Part shown: piece by piece, positions 19,517 to 28,830 of the stretch | Numbering within the stretch: the first letter of the stretch is position 1 | Layout: each line of letters starts with the position of its first letter | DNA from: Mesosutterella porci | Lineage (GTDB): Bacteria > Pseudomonadota > Gammaproteobacteria > Burkholderiales > Burkholderiaceae_F | Length of the DNA: 64,000 bases | NCBI RefSeq assembly: GCF_022134585.1 | Contig: NZ_JAKNCT010000008.1 | Coordinates: 62,001-126,000, forward strand | Direction: 5' to 3' | Notes under the pieces: model-generated | Databases searched by the model: none | Seen by the model: the letters and a program-made list of their open reading frames with translations, nothing else | Told to the model about the DNA's origin: nothing | Position numbers and translations under genes: made by a program

Positions 19517-21765
19517 GGGCGAGTCTCCCGGCCCAGCCGTTCGGAGCGGCGGTGCACGAGCCGCGCCGCGGAGACTGCGGCCGCGGCTGCGGCTGCGGCG
19601 AGGATCAGGAGGGGCCACCACACCGGGCGGTTCCATTCCCTGATCCGGCGGGCCCGCAGCGCGGTGTCGAGCCGCAGGTAGGGGAGCGTGTTGCGGATCA
19701 TGGAGGAGGGCTTTGCGTTGAGCACCCACTGATGATAAGCGGCGGCGGAAAGCGGCGTGTAGCCGAAGCTCCAGGGCGCGTCTTCCTGGACGGTCCGCAC
19801 CATGGCTGCGACCAGGGCGTCCTTGCGCGGGCCGTCGTCCTCGAAGCGCATCGCCTCGAAGAGGCGGTCGTAGGCCGCCGAGCGGTAGTTGGCGGCGTTT
19901 TCCCCGCTGCCGCCCGTCACCGCCTTGGCATTGGGGCCGTAGAGCAGGAACAGGAAGTTCTCGGGGTCGGGATAGTCCGCGCTCCATCCCCAGAGGAAGA
20001 TCTGCGCGGCGCCCCGGATCATCTTGTCCTGGAAGCGGTTGTAGTCGGTCGCCCGGATCTCGAGCTGGATGCCCAGCTTGGCAAACTGCTTGCGGTACCA
20101 GTCAAGGAGCTGGCGGCTGCCCGAAGCCGCCTGCTGGTAGTCCAGGGCGAGCACGAGCGGGCGGCCCGTGGCCGAGTCTCGTCCGCCCGGGTAGCCCGCC
20201 CGGGCCATCAGGGCCCGCGCCTCCCCGAGCGTCCTGCGCACGGGGCGTCCTCCCGCGCCGCGCCTGTAGACGACGGGGTTGATCTCCGGCTGGCCGGCGG
20301 GCTGCCCCGCCCGCAGCCCCGGCGGCAGCGGCCCCATCAGGGCGAGCGCCTGATCCTTCTGGAAAATGGAGATCGCCTCCTCCCAGTCGATTGCAATGGA
20401 GATGGCCTGGCGCAGCGCCCGGTGCCGCGCGGCTTGCTCCGGCGTGCGGCCCGCGCCCACCACGGGGTCGAGCATGTTGAAGCCCAGATACCAGTTGGAG
20501 AGGTCGGGCGAGCGCGGGAAGCGGATTTTCTTGCTCTCGTATTCGCGGGACTTCTCGGGCGAGTCCGCGGCCTCGATGAGGAACCCCTGACCGGTGTCGG
20601 AGCGGTCGATGGCGGGGCTGTCGTAGTAGCCCTGCAGGAACTTGGTCTTCAGCGGGATCGCCTCTTTCTCGATCGTGAAGACGATCCGGTCGATGAAGGG
20701 CGTGGGTCTGCCGCAGTCGGCGAGCAGCCCCGCCTCGCGGTCACCGGGCTCGCCCTCGCAGGGGTAGGGCTCGCCCCGGAAGTTGGGATTGCGCACCATG
20801 CTGTGCAGGCGGTTTTCCTCGAAGCGTTCCATCATGTAGGGGCCGGTTCCGACCGGCCACCAGGCCAGCCCGATGCTGTTCTCGGCAAAGCCCGGGTTCG
20901 AGTAGAAAAGCTCGGCCTCCCAGGGCATCGGCGCGAAAAAGGTCATGGTGAGCCAGTACTTGAACTGCGGGTATTTGCCCTTGACGCGGATCTCGAGCGT
21001 GTAGCGGTCAAGCGCCTTCACGCCGCCGCCGGGAAAGGCGATCCGCCGCAGGTCAAGGAAGCGGGGGCGCCGCCCGGTCTGCCTGGTCAGGCGGTCTTCC
21101 TCCCGGGAGATCGCCCGGTTCATTTCACGCAGCCCGATGATGTGGTCTGCAAGCACCGAAAAGGCGGGGCTCACGACCCGCCGGGAGGCGATCCGCTTGA
21201 TTCCGTAGACAAAGTCCTCGGCCGTGAGCTCGCGCGTTCCGCGCCCGGGCAGCTCCAGCGGGCTTTTGAGCTTCGCGGCGTCCTTCTCGGGCAGGTTCGC
21301 GTAGAGCAGCTCCCCGCCGGGGCCCTGCGCGAAGCAGGGATGGGGCGCGAACAGGATGCCCTTCTTGATCGGGATGACGTAGCGGCTCTCGGCGATGAGG
21401 GCCGGAGGAGCGTTCCCGGGCAGCCTGCGGCCCGAGGCGTCGTAGTACTGCGGGGGGCGCACTTCGGCGGCCGACCGGGGCACCACCTCGTAGGGCCGCT
21501 TCAGGTAGTGGTACTGGTAGGGCGGCTCGTAGATGCTGTAGGTGTAGGCGGTTTCGTCCGAGGAGTAGGAGACCGCCGGGTCGAGCGTTTTGGGGCTGCG
21601 GCCGGAAAAGGGCGAGTAGAGCGTGTTCTCGAGCCCCGACTCGCCCGGGCGCGGAGAATTCACCGGAGCGCTACAGGAGACGGCGAGCGCAAGCGCCGCG
21701 CAGGCGGCCGCGAGGGCGGCCGGCCTGGCAAGGCGTTGAAAGCGGGCGCGAAGGGACTGAGCCAT
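19513..21765 (-). CDS. Peptide-type ABC importer substrate-binding protein, both termini membrane-anchored
   Basis: A 750-residue family 5 solute-binding protein. The N-terminal hydrophobic stretch ends in ALAVSC (Cys about residue 31), a plausible though imperfect lipobox. The body has family 5 features (LTAEDFVYGIKRI, VGTGPYMMERF, LRQAISIAIDWEE). A C-terminal helix (WWPLLILAAAAAAAAVSAARL, residues about 710-732) is followed by Arg-rich residues, unlike ordinary binding proteins. It is first in a four-gene unit of binding protein, two permeases and double ATPase, with 4-bp overlaps at two of the three junctions. Ligand unknown. Confidence 0.88.
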   Translation of the reverse strand: MAQSLRARFQRLARPAALAAACAALALAVSCSAPVNSPRPGESGLENTLYSPFSGRSPKTLDPAVSYSSDETAYTYSIYEPPYQYHYLKRPYEVVPRSAAEVRPPQYYDASGRRLPGNAPPALIAESRYVIPIKKGILFAPHPCFAQGPGGELLYANLPEKDAAKLKSPLELPGRGTRELTAEDFVYGIKRIASRRVVSPAFSVLADHIIGLREMNRAISREEDRLTRQTGRRPRFLDLRRIAFPGGGVKALDRYTLEIRVKGKYPQFKYWLTMTFFAPMPWEAELFYSNPGFAENSIGLAWWPVGTGPYMMERFEENRLHSMVRNPNFRGEPYPCEGEPGDREAGLLADCGRPTPFIDRIVFTIEKEAIPLKTKFLQGYYDSPAIDRSDTGQGFLIEAADSPEKSREYESKKIRFPRSPDLSNWYLGFNMLDPVVGAGRTPEQAARHRALRQAISIAIDWEEAISIFQKDQALALMGPLPPGLRAGQPAGQPEINPVVYRRGAGGRPVRRTLGEARALMARAGYPGGRDSATGRPLVLALDYQQAASGSRQLLDWYRKQFAKLGIQLEIRATDYNRFQDKMIRGAAQIFLWGWSADYPDPENFLFLLYGPNAKAVTGGSGENAANYRSAAYDRLFEAMRFEDDGPRKDALVAAMVRTVQEDAPWSFGYTPLSAAAYHQWVLNAKPSSMIRNTLPYLRLDTALRARRIREWNRPVWWPLLILAAAAAAAAVSAARLVHRRSERLGRETRP

Positions 21766-21996
21766 GAGAAGTTGCTTTTTCCTGTGAACCGGGGTTTCTA
21801 GGCTGACGGCTCTCTAGTTTAGCGGTCCGCCGCCTGAGCGGCCCGCCTCTGCGCCTCGGGCGCCCCCGTGCTCCGCGGAGCCTGCGGCCGCGGTACGGAC
21901 AGAAAGGTTTCTTATTGTTAACCGCGCTCCGCAGGGATCCGCTCCGTCCTATACTGAGCGCACTTTCTCAAGCAGAAGGATTTTCCGGGGTGCGCA

Positions 21997-22440
21997 ATGG
22001 CATCTGACAAGCAGTTCACCTACCCGGTCCGCGTCCAGTGGGAGGACACCGATGCGGGGGGCGTGGTTTACCATGCGAACTACATCAAGTTCATGGAACG
22101 GGCGCGAAGCGAGGCGATCCGCAGCCTGGGCCTTTCCCAGACTGAGATGGCCGCCGACGGAGTGATCGTGGTGGTGGATCTCTCGATCAGCTTCCGCCGG
22201 CCGGCCGTGCTGGAGGATGAGCTCGTCGTGCGCTCGAGGCTTGTGCGGATGCGCCATGCCACCTGCGAGCTCGAGCAGGACATCTGGCGCGGCGAGGAGC
22301 TGCTCACCGAAGGGGCGGTGCGCTGCGCCTTCGTGGATCCCGCCTCCAAGGCCCCCCGCCCTTTTCCCAAACCTTTTTACAATGCGATGCTGCCGGAGCT
22401 GACCGAGCCCCTGCATGCCCATAGACAGGCCCTGAAATGA
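21997..22440 (+). CDS. ybgC: Acyl-CoA thioesterase YbgC (tol-pal cluster)
   Basis: A hot-dog fold thioesterase of 147 residues with the catalytic motif VQWEDTDAGGVVYHANYIKFMERARSE (Asp near residue 18). YbgC hydrolyses short or long acyl-CoA and has been tied to phospholipid metabolism. It is the usual first gene of the tol cluster; its stop overlaps the tolQ start (ATGA). A TATACT at 21950-21955 is a possible -10, though no matching -35 is clear in the 231-base upstream gap. Confidence 0.94.
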   Translation: MASDKQFTYPVRVQWEDTDAGGVVYHANYIKFMERARSEAIRSLGLSQTEMAADGVIVVVDLSISFRRPAVLEDELVVRSRLVRMRHATCELEQDIWRGEELLTEGAVRCAFVDPASKAPRPFPKPFYNAMLPELTEPLHAHRQALK

Positions 22441-23111
22441 CGCCGAACGCAAATCTGTCCATCATTACGCTGATCCTGCACGCCTCCCTGGTGGTGAAGG
22501 TGGTGCTTTTCATTCTGATCGCCCTGTCGGTGGTGAGCTGGACCCTGATTTTCCAGAAATGGTTCCAGGTGCGGCGCGCCCAGAAGGCGACCGATGACTT
22601 CGAGCGCAGGTTCTGGGGCGGTGCGGAGCTCTCAAAGCTCTACGAGGGGGCGCAGATGCGCCGCGACAAAAGCGGCCCGGAGGAAAAGATCTTCGCGGCC
22701 GGAATGAGCGAATTCGCGAAGCTGCGGGAGCGCGGGATCGACGCCGCGCACGTGCTCGACGGCGTGAAGCGCGCGATGAGAGCGGTCTACCAGCGTGAGA
22801 TGGACAGCCTGGAAAACGGCCTTTCCGTGCTAGCCTCGATCGGCTCGGTGTCTCCCTACATCGGGCTGTTCGGCACGGTCTGGGGCGTGATGAACGCCTT
22901 CACGGGGCTGTCCAACCTCACCAACGTCTCCCTCGCCGTTGTGGCCCCGGGCATCGCCGAAGCGCTGGTCGCCACGGCCATCGGCCTTTTCGCCGCCATT
23001 CCGGCCGTGGCCGCCTACAACTTTTACGCGACCCACACCAACCGGCTTTTCAACCGGTTCGACGCCTTCACGGAGGAGTTCCTCAACATCCTTGAGCGGC
23101 AGAGGAGCTGA
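22437..23111 (+). CDS. tolQ: Tol-Pal system motor subunit TolQ
   Basis: An ExbB/MotA-family inner membrane protein that forms the proton-driven motor with TolR and energises outer membrane constriction through TolA. Three transmembrane helices are visible: about residues 18-38, 130-155 and 170-195, with SIGSVSPYIGLFGTVWGVMNAF in the second. At 224 residues it is normal. It is translationally coupled to ybgC and lies 5 bases before tolR. Confidence 0.96.
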   Translation: MTPNANLSIITLILHASLVVKVVLFILIALSVVSWTLIFQKWFQVRRAQKATDDFERRFWGGAELSKLYEGAQMRRDKSGPEEKIFAAGMSEFAKLRERGIDAAHVLDGVKRAMRAVYQREMDSLENGLSVLASIGSVSPYIGLFGTVWGVMNAFTGLSNLTNVSLAVVAPGIAEALVATAIGLFAAIPAVAAYNFYATHTNRLFNRFDAFTEEFLNILERQRS

Positions 23112-23116
23112 CGGCC

Positions 23117-23548
23117 ATGAGTTCACTGCGCCCCGACAGCAACACCCGCCGCCGCGTCATGGCGGAAATCAACGTCGTGCCTTACATCGACGTGATGCTG
23201 GTGCTTGTGGTCATTCTGATGGTCTCCGCCCCGTTCGTGGAGCCCTCGGTCGTCAATCTCCCCACCGTGGCGAAGGCCTCGAAGGCCCCCGACCGGGTCA
23301 TCTCCGTCATTGTGAAGGCCGACGGGTCGCTGTCGATGAAGGAGGGAGGCCGCGTGAATGACACGGACATGCCCGCCCTGGTTGACGCCGTCCGCAGGGC
23401 GGAGTCTGCCGCGGGGCAGCCCGTGCCCGTGGTGATCTCGGCTGACCGCGACGTGAAGTACGACCGCGTGATTGCGGTGATGAAGAGCCTGCAGAAGGCG
23501 AACGTCGAGCGGGTCGGGCTCGCGCTGCAGGTTGACGCCGGGAAGTAA
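23117..23548 (+). CDS. tolR: Tol-Pal system protein TolR
   Basis: An ExbD-family partner of TolQ, 143 residues. The single N-terminal helix carries the conserved proton-pathway Asp in INVVPYIDVMLVLVVILMV (Asp near residue 25). A periplasmic domain follows (about 45-143). Spacing to tolQ and tolA is very short, indicating one operon. Confidence 0.95.
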   Translation: MSSLRPDSNTRRRVMAEINVVPYIDVMLVLVVILMVSAPFVEPSVVNLPTVAKASKAPDRVISVIVKADGSLSMKEGGRVNDTDMPALVDAVRRAESAAGQPVPVVISADRDVKYDRVIAVMKSLQKANVERVGLALQVDAGK

Positions 23549-23554
23549 AGCGTG

Positions 23555-24580
23555 ATGAAAGAAAAGAGGACCCGCCCCTTGAGCTGGACGCCCGAAAGCG
23601 AAGCCCGTCGCAGGGACTTCAGGCGGGCGCTCGTCTGCGCGGTCGGCGTGCACGCGCTGCTGTTTGTTGCGCTGTTTTTCGCCTTCCAGTGGAAGACTCA
23701 GGACGAGGACGTCATGGTCGAGCTCTGGGCTGAGACGCCTACGACCGGGACGAATCCAAACGGAGGGCCGGCCGTCGAGCCGCCCGCTCCGAGCCCCGCG
23801 CCCGAGCCCGCGCCGGCTCCGAGCCCAGCCCCGCGCGAGCAGAGCGCTGCGGCGGCAAAGCCCCGGCCCCAGCCGCTCCAGAAAGATCTGGCTGAAGAGC
23901 AGCGCAAGGCCGACATTGTGCAGGCCGAGGAGCGCCGCAGGCAGGAAAAGCTGAAGGAAAAGCAGCTGCAGGAGCAGAAGCGCCAGCAGGAGCAGAAGCG
24001 CCAGCAGGAGCAGAAGCGCCAGCAGGAGCTCCAGAAGAAGGCCGATGAGGCGAAGAAGGCGGCCGAGGCGAAGCGCAGGGCCGCCGAAGAGGTGCAGAAG
24101 GCCGCTCAGGCCCGGGCCGCCGCCCAGGCTCAGGCCGCAGCGAAGGTCCGCACCCAGGAGGCCGCCCGCATGGCTGCGGCCCGGGTGCGCTCCCAGGAGC
24201 TCGCCCGGACGATGGGCGGAGCCGCCTCGAACCGCTCCGCGGGCACTCCCACGGGCGACCGGACCGCTCAGTTCCAGAATCTGTCGGGCTCGGCCCGGGC
24301 GGGCTTCATCGCGAAGGTGCGGGCCTGCATCCGCCCGAACATCATCTTCAGCGTGCCCTCGGGCGTGCGCCGGGGCCAGTATCAGGCCGTCTACCGCGTG
24401 CGGCTGATGCCGAGCGGCGATCAGATCGGCTCGCCGCAGAAGCTGAAGGCCTCAGGCCTTGCAGGCTATGACGCCGCGGTGGAGCGCGCCATTGCGAAGT
24501 GCAGCCGCTTCCCCTCGGTGCCGGGGGTGGTGATGCCCGGAGAGGTGTCGCTCACCTTCGACCCGGTGGACGTGCGCTGA
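23555..24580 (+). CDS. tolA: Tol-Pal system protein TolA
   Basis: TolA spans the periplasm. It has a short cytoplasmic end, one helix (about residues 28-45), a Pro/Ala-rich stretch, a long Ala/Gln/Lys/Arg/Glu helix (about 105-230) and a C-terminal globular domain (about 245-341) with FIAKVRACIRPNI. An 18-bp tandem repeat lies in the long helix. I use the ATG at 23555; a GTG at 23552 precedes it directly. tolB and pal do not follow. Instead the gene overlaps the convergent kinase gene by 29 bases at its 3' end. Confidence 0.92.
   Translation: MKEKRTRPLSWTPESEARRRDFRRALVCAVGVHALLFVALFFAFQWKTQDEDVMVELWAETPTTGTNPNGGPAVEPPAPSPAPEPAPAPSPAPREQSAAAAKPRPQPLQKDLAEEQRKADIVQAEERRRQEKLKEKQLQEQKRQQEQKRQQEQKRQQELQKKADEAKKAAEAKRRAAEEVQKAAQARAAAQAQAAAKVRTQEAARMAAARVRSQELARTMGGAASNRSAGTPTGDRTAQFQNLSGSARAGFIAKVRACIRPNIIFSVPSGVRRGQYQAVYRVRLMPSGDQIGSPQKLKASGLAGYDAAVERAIAKCSRFPSVPGVVMPGEVSLTFDPVDVR
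23969..24022 (+). repeat. Three tandem 18-bp repeats within tolA
   Basis: Three exact copies of CAGGAGCAGAAGCGCCAG encode repeats of QEQKRQ in the helical domain of TolA. Slippage here could change helix length in steps of six residues. Confidence 0.9.
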
Positions 24581-25568
24581 GAAGGACGCCGGCCGTCTCA
24601 CAGCGCGGCCTGCCTCCTTCGGGCGGCACAGGAAAGGGCTCGCCCCAGGCCTGTCCGTAGCGCTCCCGGATCTCCTGCTGCGAGGGACGCCAGCCCTGCG
24701 CGCCCGAGCCTTCCAGCCGGAAGGCGGACATCAGCGCCCCGAGCTTCAGGCACTCGGGGTCGGAAAGTCCCCGGGTCATCCCGAAAAGCAGGCCTCCGCG
24801 GAAGGCGTCGCCCGCGCCCACCGTGCCCGAGGCGATTTTCGCCGGCACGGCGGGAATGGAAAGCTTTCCCTCGGGCCGCAGCATTGCGCAGCCTCCGGCC
24901 CCGTAGGTGACGAGATAGCGCCGCCCCTCCTGCGAGGCTTTTTTCTCGAGACTTATTCCCAGTCGTTTCTCAAGCAGCGCCGCCTCGTACTCCGACAGGC
25001 AGGTGAGGCAGGCCCCTGACTCGATCTCGCGGAGATCCCCGGCTTCAAGCTGCGAGGTCGCCTGCCCCGGGTCGAACACGTAGGGCACCGAGTCTTCGCG
25101 GCAGCGTGCGGCAAGCTGCCGCATCGCCTCGAGCCCTCCCGGCGCGATATGCACGAGCATGCTCTTCAGGCCGGCAGGAAGCGCGACCTCGTGCGCCCTC
25201 TGCATGGCTCCGGGCACGAACGTGGCGAGCTGGTTGCCGCCCGAGTCGGTGGTGATGAAGACCTGCGAGGTCCATTCGTCGCCGAAAACCCCGATCGAGG
25301 AGGTGTCGATGCCGGCGCGCCTGAGGTGCTGCAGGTATTCTTCTCCGTCGCGCCCGACCGCGGAGAGAATCACGGGCTCGCCCCCGAGCGCCTTCAGCGA
25401 CCAGGCGATGTTGGGGGCGCAGCCCCCGAAGCTGCGGGTCATGGAGGAGGCGAGGAACGTGAGGTTGAGGTGCGCGATGTCGCGCGGCAGGATCAGGTTC
25501 TCGAAGCGGCCCTCGAGGCGGCACACGGTGTCGTAGGCGATAGAGCCGGAAATGAGGACGGCGGTCAT
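24552..25568 (-). CDS. PfkB-family carbohydrate/nucleoside kinase
   Basis: A 338-residue ribokinase-superfamily kinase, often labelled adenosine kinase in databases. The N-terminal GSIAYDTV and FGGCAPNIAWSLKALGG motifs bind substrate. The C-terminal TVGAGDAFRGGLLFG carries the catalytic Asp and anion hole (about residues 238-252), with Gly where the first Asp of DTxGAGD usually is. In Burkholderiales it often sits near the accBC-prmA-DUF3426 cluster, as here. The substrate cannot be told from sequence. Its 3' end overlaps tolA on the other strand by 29 bases. Confidence 0.85.
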   Translation of the reverse strand: MTAVLISGSIAYDTVCRLEGRFENLILPRDIAHLNLTFLASSMTRSFGGCAPNIAWSLKALGGEPVILSAVGRDGEEYLQHLRRAGIDTSSIGVFGDEWTSQVFITTDSGGNQLATFVPGAMQRAHEVALPAGLKSMLVHIAPGGLEAMRQLAARCREDSVPYVFDPGQATSQLEAGDLREIESGACLTCLSEYEAALLEKRLGISLEKKASQEGRRYLVTYGAGGCAMLRPEGKLSIPAVPAKIASGTVGAGDAFRGGLLFGMTRGLSDPECLKLGALMSAFRLEGSGAQGWRPSQQEIRERYGQAWGEPFPVPPEGGRPRCETAGVLLSARPPGRR

Positions 25569-25713
25569 GGTCCAATCCTTAAAAAAGAAGCGCCGGCAGA
25601 GGCGGCTTCCACGGCCCCGTGCCGGCGGAGGGGCCTCGGCTGCGGCCGCAGGGCCGGCCCCGCTGAAAATCCGCGGGGGAGCAAAAAAAGCGGGGCGGAG
25701 TCCGGCGCCCGTT

Positions 25714-26517
25714 TCAGTCGAGGGCCTTGACCTGGCAGGAGACCGGGCGGTCGCCGGCCAGGCTGAAGCTGAAGCGGACCGGGACGGAACCCGCGCCGGC
25801 GATGGAACCCTGAGCGTTCTGCCCCGCGTATTCGCTCGGCTTCAGGTATCTGCGCGTGGTGATCAGCCCCTTGTCATCGGAAAAAGACACTTCAATCACG
25901 GGCAGGCGCTCGTTGCCGGCGCCGTTGTTCACGAGCGTGAAGGAAATTTCGTACCGGTCATACGACTGGGGCCTGAGGGCGAAGTCCTCGATGGCGTAGG
26001 GGTTGGCCTTGTCGCTGCCCGGCCCCGGGCAGGGCAGCGCCGTGCAGACGCTCTGGCGCAGGGACAAAAGCCCGGGGACGTGGCGGCTCAGGGCCGGGCC
26101 GAAAAGCGACAGCAGCTGCCAGGCGAGCACAAGCAGCAGCACCGCGCTGCCGGCGGCCCAGAAGCCCCAGGGAAGGCCCCGTCTGCGGTCGCCGTCCGGA
26201 AAGGCTCTTTTCGGCGTGAAGACGGTGAAGTTCTGGGGAGCGGCCGCAGGGGAGGCGCGAAGCGGGGCTTGCTGCGGAGCTGCGGCGGGCGCCGCAGGCG
26301 GCGGGGGCGCCGGGGGCTCGGGCGGCTGCGCGGCCGGAGCAGCTGCGCGGTTTAAGAGCGACCTGAGGACCTTCGGGTCGATTTCCCGCAGCGACTCCTT
26401 CGCGTCGAACTCGCACTGGCAGACGCCGCAGCGGCAATAGCCGCCCCCTCTGTGCAGTTCCTCCACAGAGATTTCGTAAATGCAGCCACAGGTCGGACAG
26501 CGGGTGATGTATGCCAT
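25714..26517 (-). CDS. Zinc-ribbon and DUF3426 domain membrane protein
   Basis: A 267-residue protein. The N-terminal MJ0042-type zinc ribbon has CPTCGCIYEI and CRCGVC motifs (about residues 7-33). A Pro/Ala-rich linker (58-85) and one transmembrane helix (about 128-148) follow. The C-terminal DUF3426 domain (about 170-267) is predicted to be periplasmic. The arrangement is typical of the gene after prmA in betaproteobacteria. Function is unknown; a sensor or scaffold is only a guess. Confidence 0.86.
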   Translation of the reverse strand: MAYITRCPTCGCIYEISVEELHRGGGYCRCGVCQCEFDAKESLREIDPKVLRSLLNRAAAPAAQPPEPPAPPPPAAPAAAPQQAPLRASPAAAPQNFTVFTPKRAFPDGDRRRGLPWGFWAAGSAVLLLVLAWQLLSLFGPALSRHVPGLLSLRQSVCTALPCPGPGSDKANPYAIEDFALRPQSYDRYEISFTLVNNGAGNERLPVIEVSFSDDKGLITTRRYLKPSEYAGQNAQGSIAGAGSVPVRFSFSLAGDRPVSCQVKALD

Positions 26518-26553
26518 GAGCGAAATTCTAAGACATAGCCGCTCGCAGAGTCG

Positions 26554-27453
26554 CTAGGACGCGCGTGCGCAGATGACGTTCCAGCCCTCTTCCTCGCGCC
26601 AGCGCTCGAGCCGGATCGCGGGATCGGCCCGGCGGTAAGCCTCGGCGATGCGGTCGACCTGATCGGAGAGAATGCCCGAGAGCACCAGGAATCCTCCCCT
26701 TGCCACGTGCCCGCAGAGCACCGGGGCGAGGCTGATGAGGGGGTTGCAGAGAATGTTGGCGACAACGACGTCGTAGCGGCGCTCGCGCGGGATGCCCTCC
26801 GGCAGGCAGAAGTTCCCGGCGACTCCGTTGTTCTTCGCGTTGAAGCGCGAGGCCTCGACCGCGAGCGGATCGATGTCGCAGCCCTCGACGCTGCCCGCGC
26901 CGAACATGGAGGCGGCGATGGCGAGAACGCCGGTGCCGCAGCCGTAGTCGAGCACCGAGGCGCCGCGGCTCAGGTGCTCGTCGAGCCACTGGATGCACAG
27001 GTGCGTCGTGGGGTGGCTGCCGGTGCCGAAGGCGACGCCGGGATCGAGCCTCATATTGAGGGCCCCGGGCTCAGGCGGCGTGTCCCAGGAGGGCACGATC
27101 CAGAGGCGGCGGGAGGCGCGAATCGGCTTGAACTGGGCCTGGGTCACGCGCACCCAGTCGACCTCGGGGACGGTCTCCACGCTCTTGACGGCCGGGGGTT
27201 CGATCTGAAGCGACTTCGCGGCGATCGCGAGGGCCGTTTCCCAGTCGAAGCCGTCGTCGACAAGGATCGACAGCAGCGAGTGCTCCCAGGCGGGAACGTC
27301 GGGCTCGAGGCCCGGCTCGCCGAAAAGGGGCTTTTCGGCTGGCGTTCCCTCGTCGGCGTCGCGCGTCGTGTAGCTGCTCGCGCCCGCCTCCATCATCATG
27401 TCGCCGATTTTCTCGGCGCTGTCACGGTCGGCAAGCAGAGTGATTTCCTTCAT
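26554..27453 (-). CDS. prmA: Ribosomal protein L11 methyltransferase
   Basis: PrmA uses S-adenosylmethionine to trimethylate L11. The N-terminal substrate-recognition domain (about 1-110) is followed by the methyltransferase domain: motif I VLDYGCGTGVLAIAA (about 163-177), GCDIDPLAVEASRFN and the catalytic-loop motif VVANILCNPL. Length (299) is typical. It lies 21 bases after accC, in the order accB-accC-prmA common to Burkholderiales, so it is probably co-transcribed with fatty acid synthesis genes. Confidence 0.95.
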   Translation of the reverse strand: MKEITLLADRDSAEKIGDMMMEAGASSYTTRDADEGTPAEKPLFGEPGLEPDVPAWEHSLLSILVDDGFDWETALAIAAKSLQIEPPAVKSVETVPEVDWVRVTQAQFKPIRASRRLWIVPSWDTPPEPGALNMRLDPGVAFGTGSHPTTHLCIQWLDEHLSRGASVLDYGCGTGVLAIAASMFGAGSVEGCDIDPLAVEASRFNAKNNGVAGNFCLPEGIPRERRYDVVVANILCNPLISLAPVLCGHVARGGFLVLSGILSDQVDRIAEAYRRADPAIRLERWREEEGWNVICARAS

Positions 27454-27474
27454 CTTCGGCCTCTCTCTGGACGG

Positions 27475-28824
27475 TTAGGGCTGGCGCTGCTTCAGCTTTT
27501 CCTCGAGGTAGTGGATGCTCACGCCCCCGAGGCGCACCATTTCATCGGAGGTGATGTCGCGCTGCAGCCGCACGTTGGTGCGGATGCCCTCGGCGGCGAA
27601 CTCCGACAGCGCGATGCGCATTCTCGCAAGCGCCTGCTCGCGGGTGTGGCCGTGGGCGATGATCTTCGCGATGAGCGAGTCGTAGTACGGCGGCACCGTG
27701 TAGCCCGCGAAGATGTGCGTGTCGATGCGGATGCCGGGGCCGCCCGGCAGGTGCCATGCCGTCACCCGGCCAGGCGAGGGCACGAACGTGTAGGGATCCT
27801 CGGCGTTGATGCGGCACTCGATCGCATGGCCGTTGATCTGGATGTCCCGCTGCCTCAGGGTGAGCTTTTCGCCCGAAGCGATGCGGATCTGGGCGGCCAC
27901 GATGTCCACTCCGGTGACCATTTCGGTGACCGGGTGCTCCACCTGGACGCGCGTGTTCATTTCAATGAAGTAGAAGCTGCCGTTTTCGTAGAGGAACTCG
28001 AAGGTGCCGGCCCCGCGGTAGCCGATGCGGCGGCAGGCCTCGACGCAGCGCTTGCCGAGCCGGTCGATCACGCGGCGGGGAATGCCGATGGCCGGGGCCT
28101 CCTCCATGATCTTCTGGTTGCGGCGCTGCATCGAGCAGTCGCGCTCGCCCAGGTAGACCGCGTTCCTGAAGTTGTCGCAGAGGACCTGAATCTCGATGTG
28201 CCGGGGGTTCTCGAGGTATTTCTCAAGGTAGACCTCGGGGTTGCCGAAAGCGGCCTTCGCCTCCTGGCGCGTGAGGTTGACGGAATTGATGAGCGCGGCC
28301 TCGCTGCGGACGACCCGCATGCCGCGTCCGCCGCCGCCTCCGCTGGCCTTGATGAAGCAGGGGTAGCCCACCTCGCGCGCGATCCTGCGGATTTCGTCGG
28401 GATCGTCCGGGAGGGCGCCGTCGCTGCCGGGCACGCAGGGCACGCCGGCCTCCTTCATCGCCTTCTTGGCCGTGATTTTGTCGCCCATGAGGCGGATCGT
28501 CTCGGGGCGCGGGCCGATGAAGGCGAAGCCCGACTGCTCGACCCGCTCCGCGAAGTCGGCATTCTCGGCGAGAAAGCCGTAGCCGGGGTGGATGGCCTCC
28601 GCATCGGTCACCTCAGCGGCGCTGATGATGGCGGGAATGTTGAGGTAGGACTGGGAAGAGGGGGCCGGCCCGATGCAGACGCTTTCGTCGGCGAGCCTCA
28701 CGTACTTCGCCTCGGCGTCGGCCATGGAGTGCACGACCACGGTCTTGATGCCGAGCTCGCGGCAGGCGCGCTGGATTCGCAACGCAATCTCCCCGCGGTT
28801 GGCGATCAGAATTTTTCCGAACAT
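27475..28824 (-). CDS. accC: Acetyl-CoA carboxylase, biotin carboxylase subunit
   Basis: AccC carboxylates the biotin on AccB using ATP and bicarbonate, the first half-reaction of fatty acid synthesis. The ATP-grasp enzyme shows [11 protein letters not shown] at the N terminus, the glycine-rich loop [11 protein letters not shown] near residue 162, the EAPA loop, and the active-site segment [16 protein letters not shown] near 285-300. Length is 449, as in E. coli. It starts 6 bases after the accB stop. Confidence 0.97.
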   Translation of the reverse strand: MFGKILIANRGEIALRIQRACRELGIKTVVVHSMADAEAKYVRLADESVCIGPAPSSQSYLNIPAIISAAEVTDAEAIHPGYGFLAENADFAERVEQSGFAFIGPRPETIRLMGDKITAKKAMKEAGVPCVPGSDGALPDDPDEIRRIAREVGYPCFIKASGGGGGRGMRVVRSEAALINSVNLTRQEAKAAFGNPEVYLEKYLENPRHIEIQVLCDNFRNAVYLGERDCSMQRRNQKIMEEAPAIGIPRRVIDRLGKRCVEACRRIGYRGAGTFEFLYENGSFYFIEMNTRVQVEHPVTEMVTGVDIVAAQIRIASGEKLTLRQRDIQINGHAIECRINAEDPYTFVPSPGRVTAWHLPGGPGIRIDTHIFAGYTVPPYYDSLIAKIIAHGHTREQALARMRIALSEFAAEGIRTNVRLQRDITSDEMVRLGGVSIHYLEEKLKQRQP

Positions 28825-28830
28825 GGGCGC

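Noticed and set aside
19498-21801. A 767-codon plus-strand frame opposite the substrate-binding protein
   Set aside because: It mirrors the codon pattern of the real minus-strand gene and shows no family motif.
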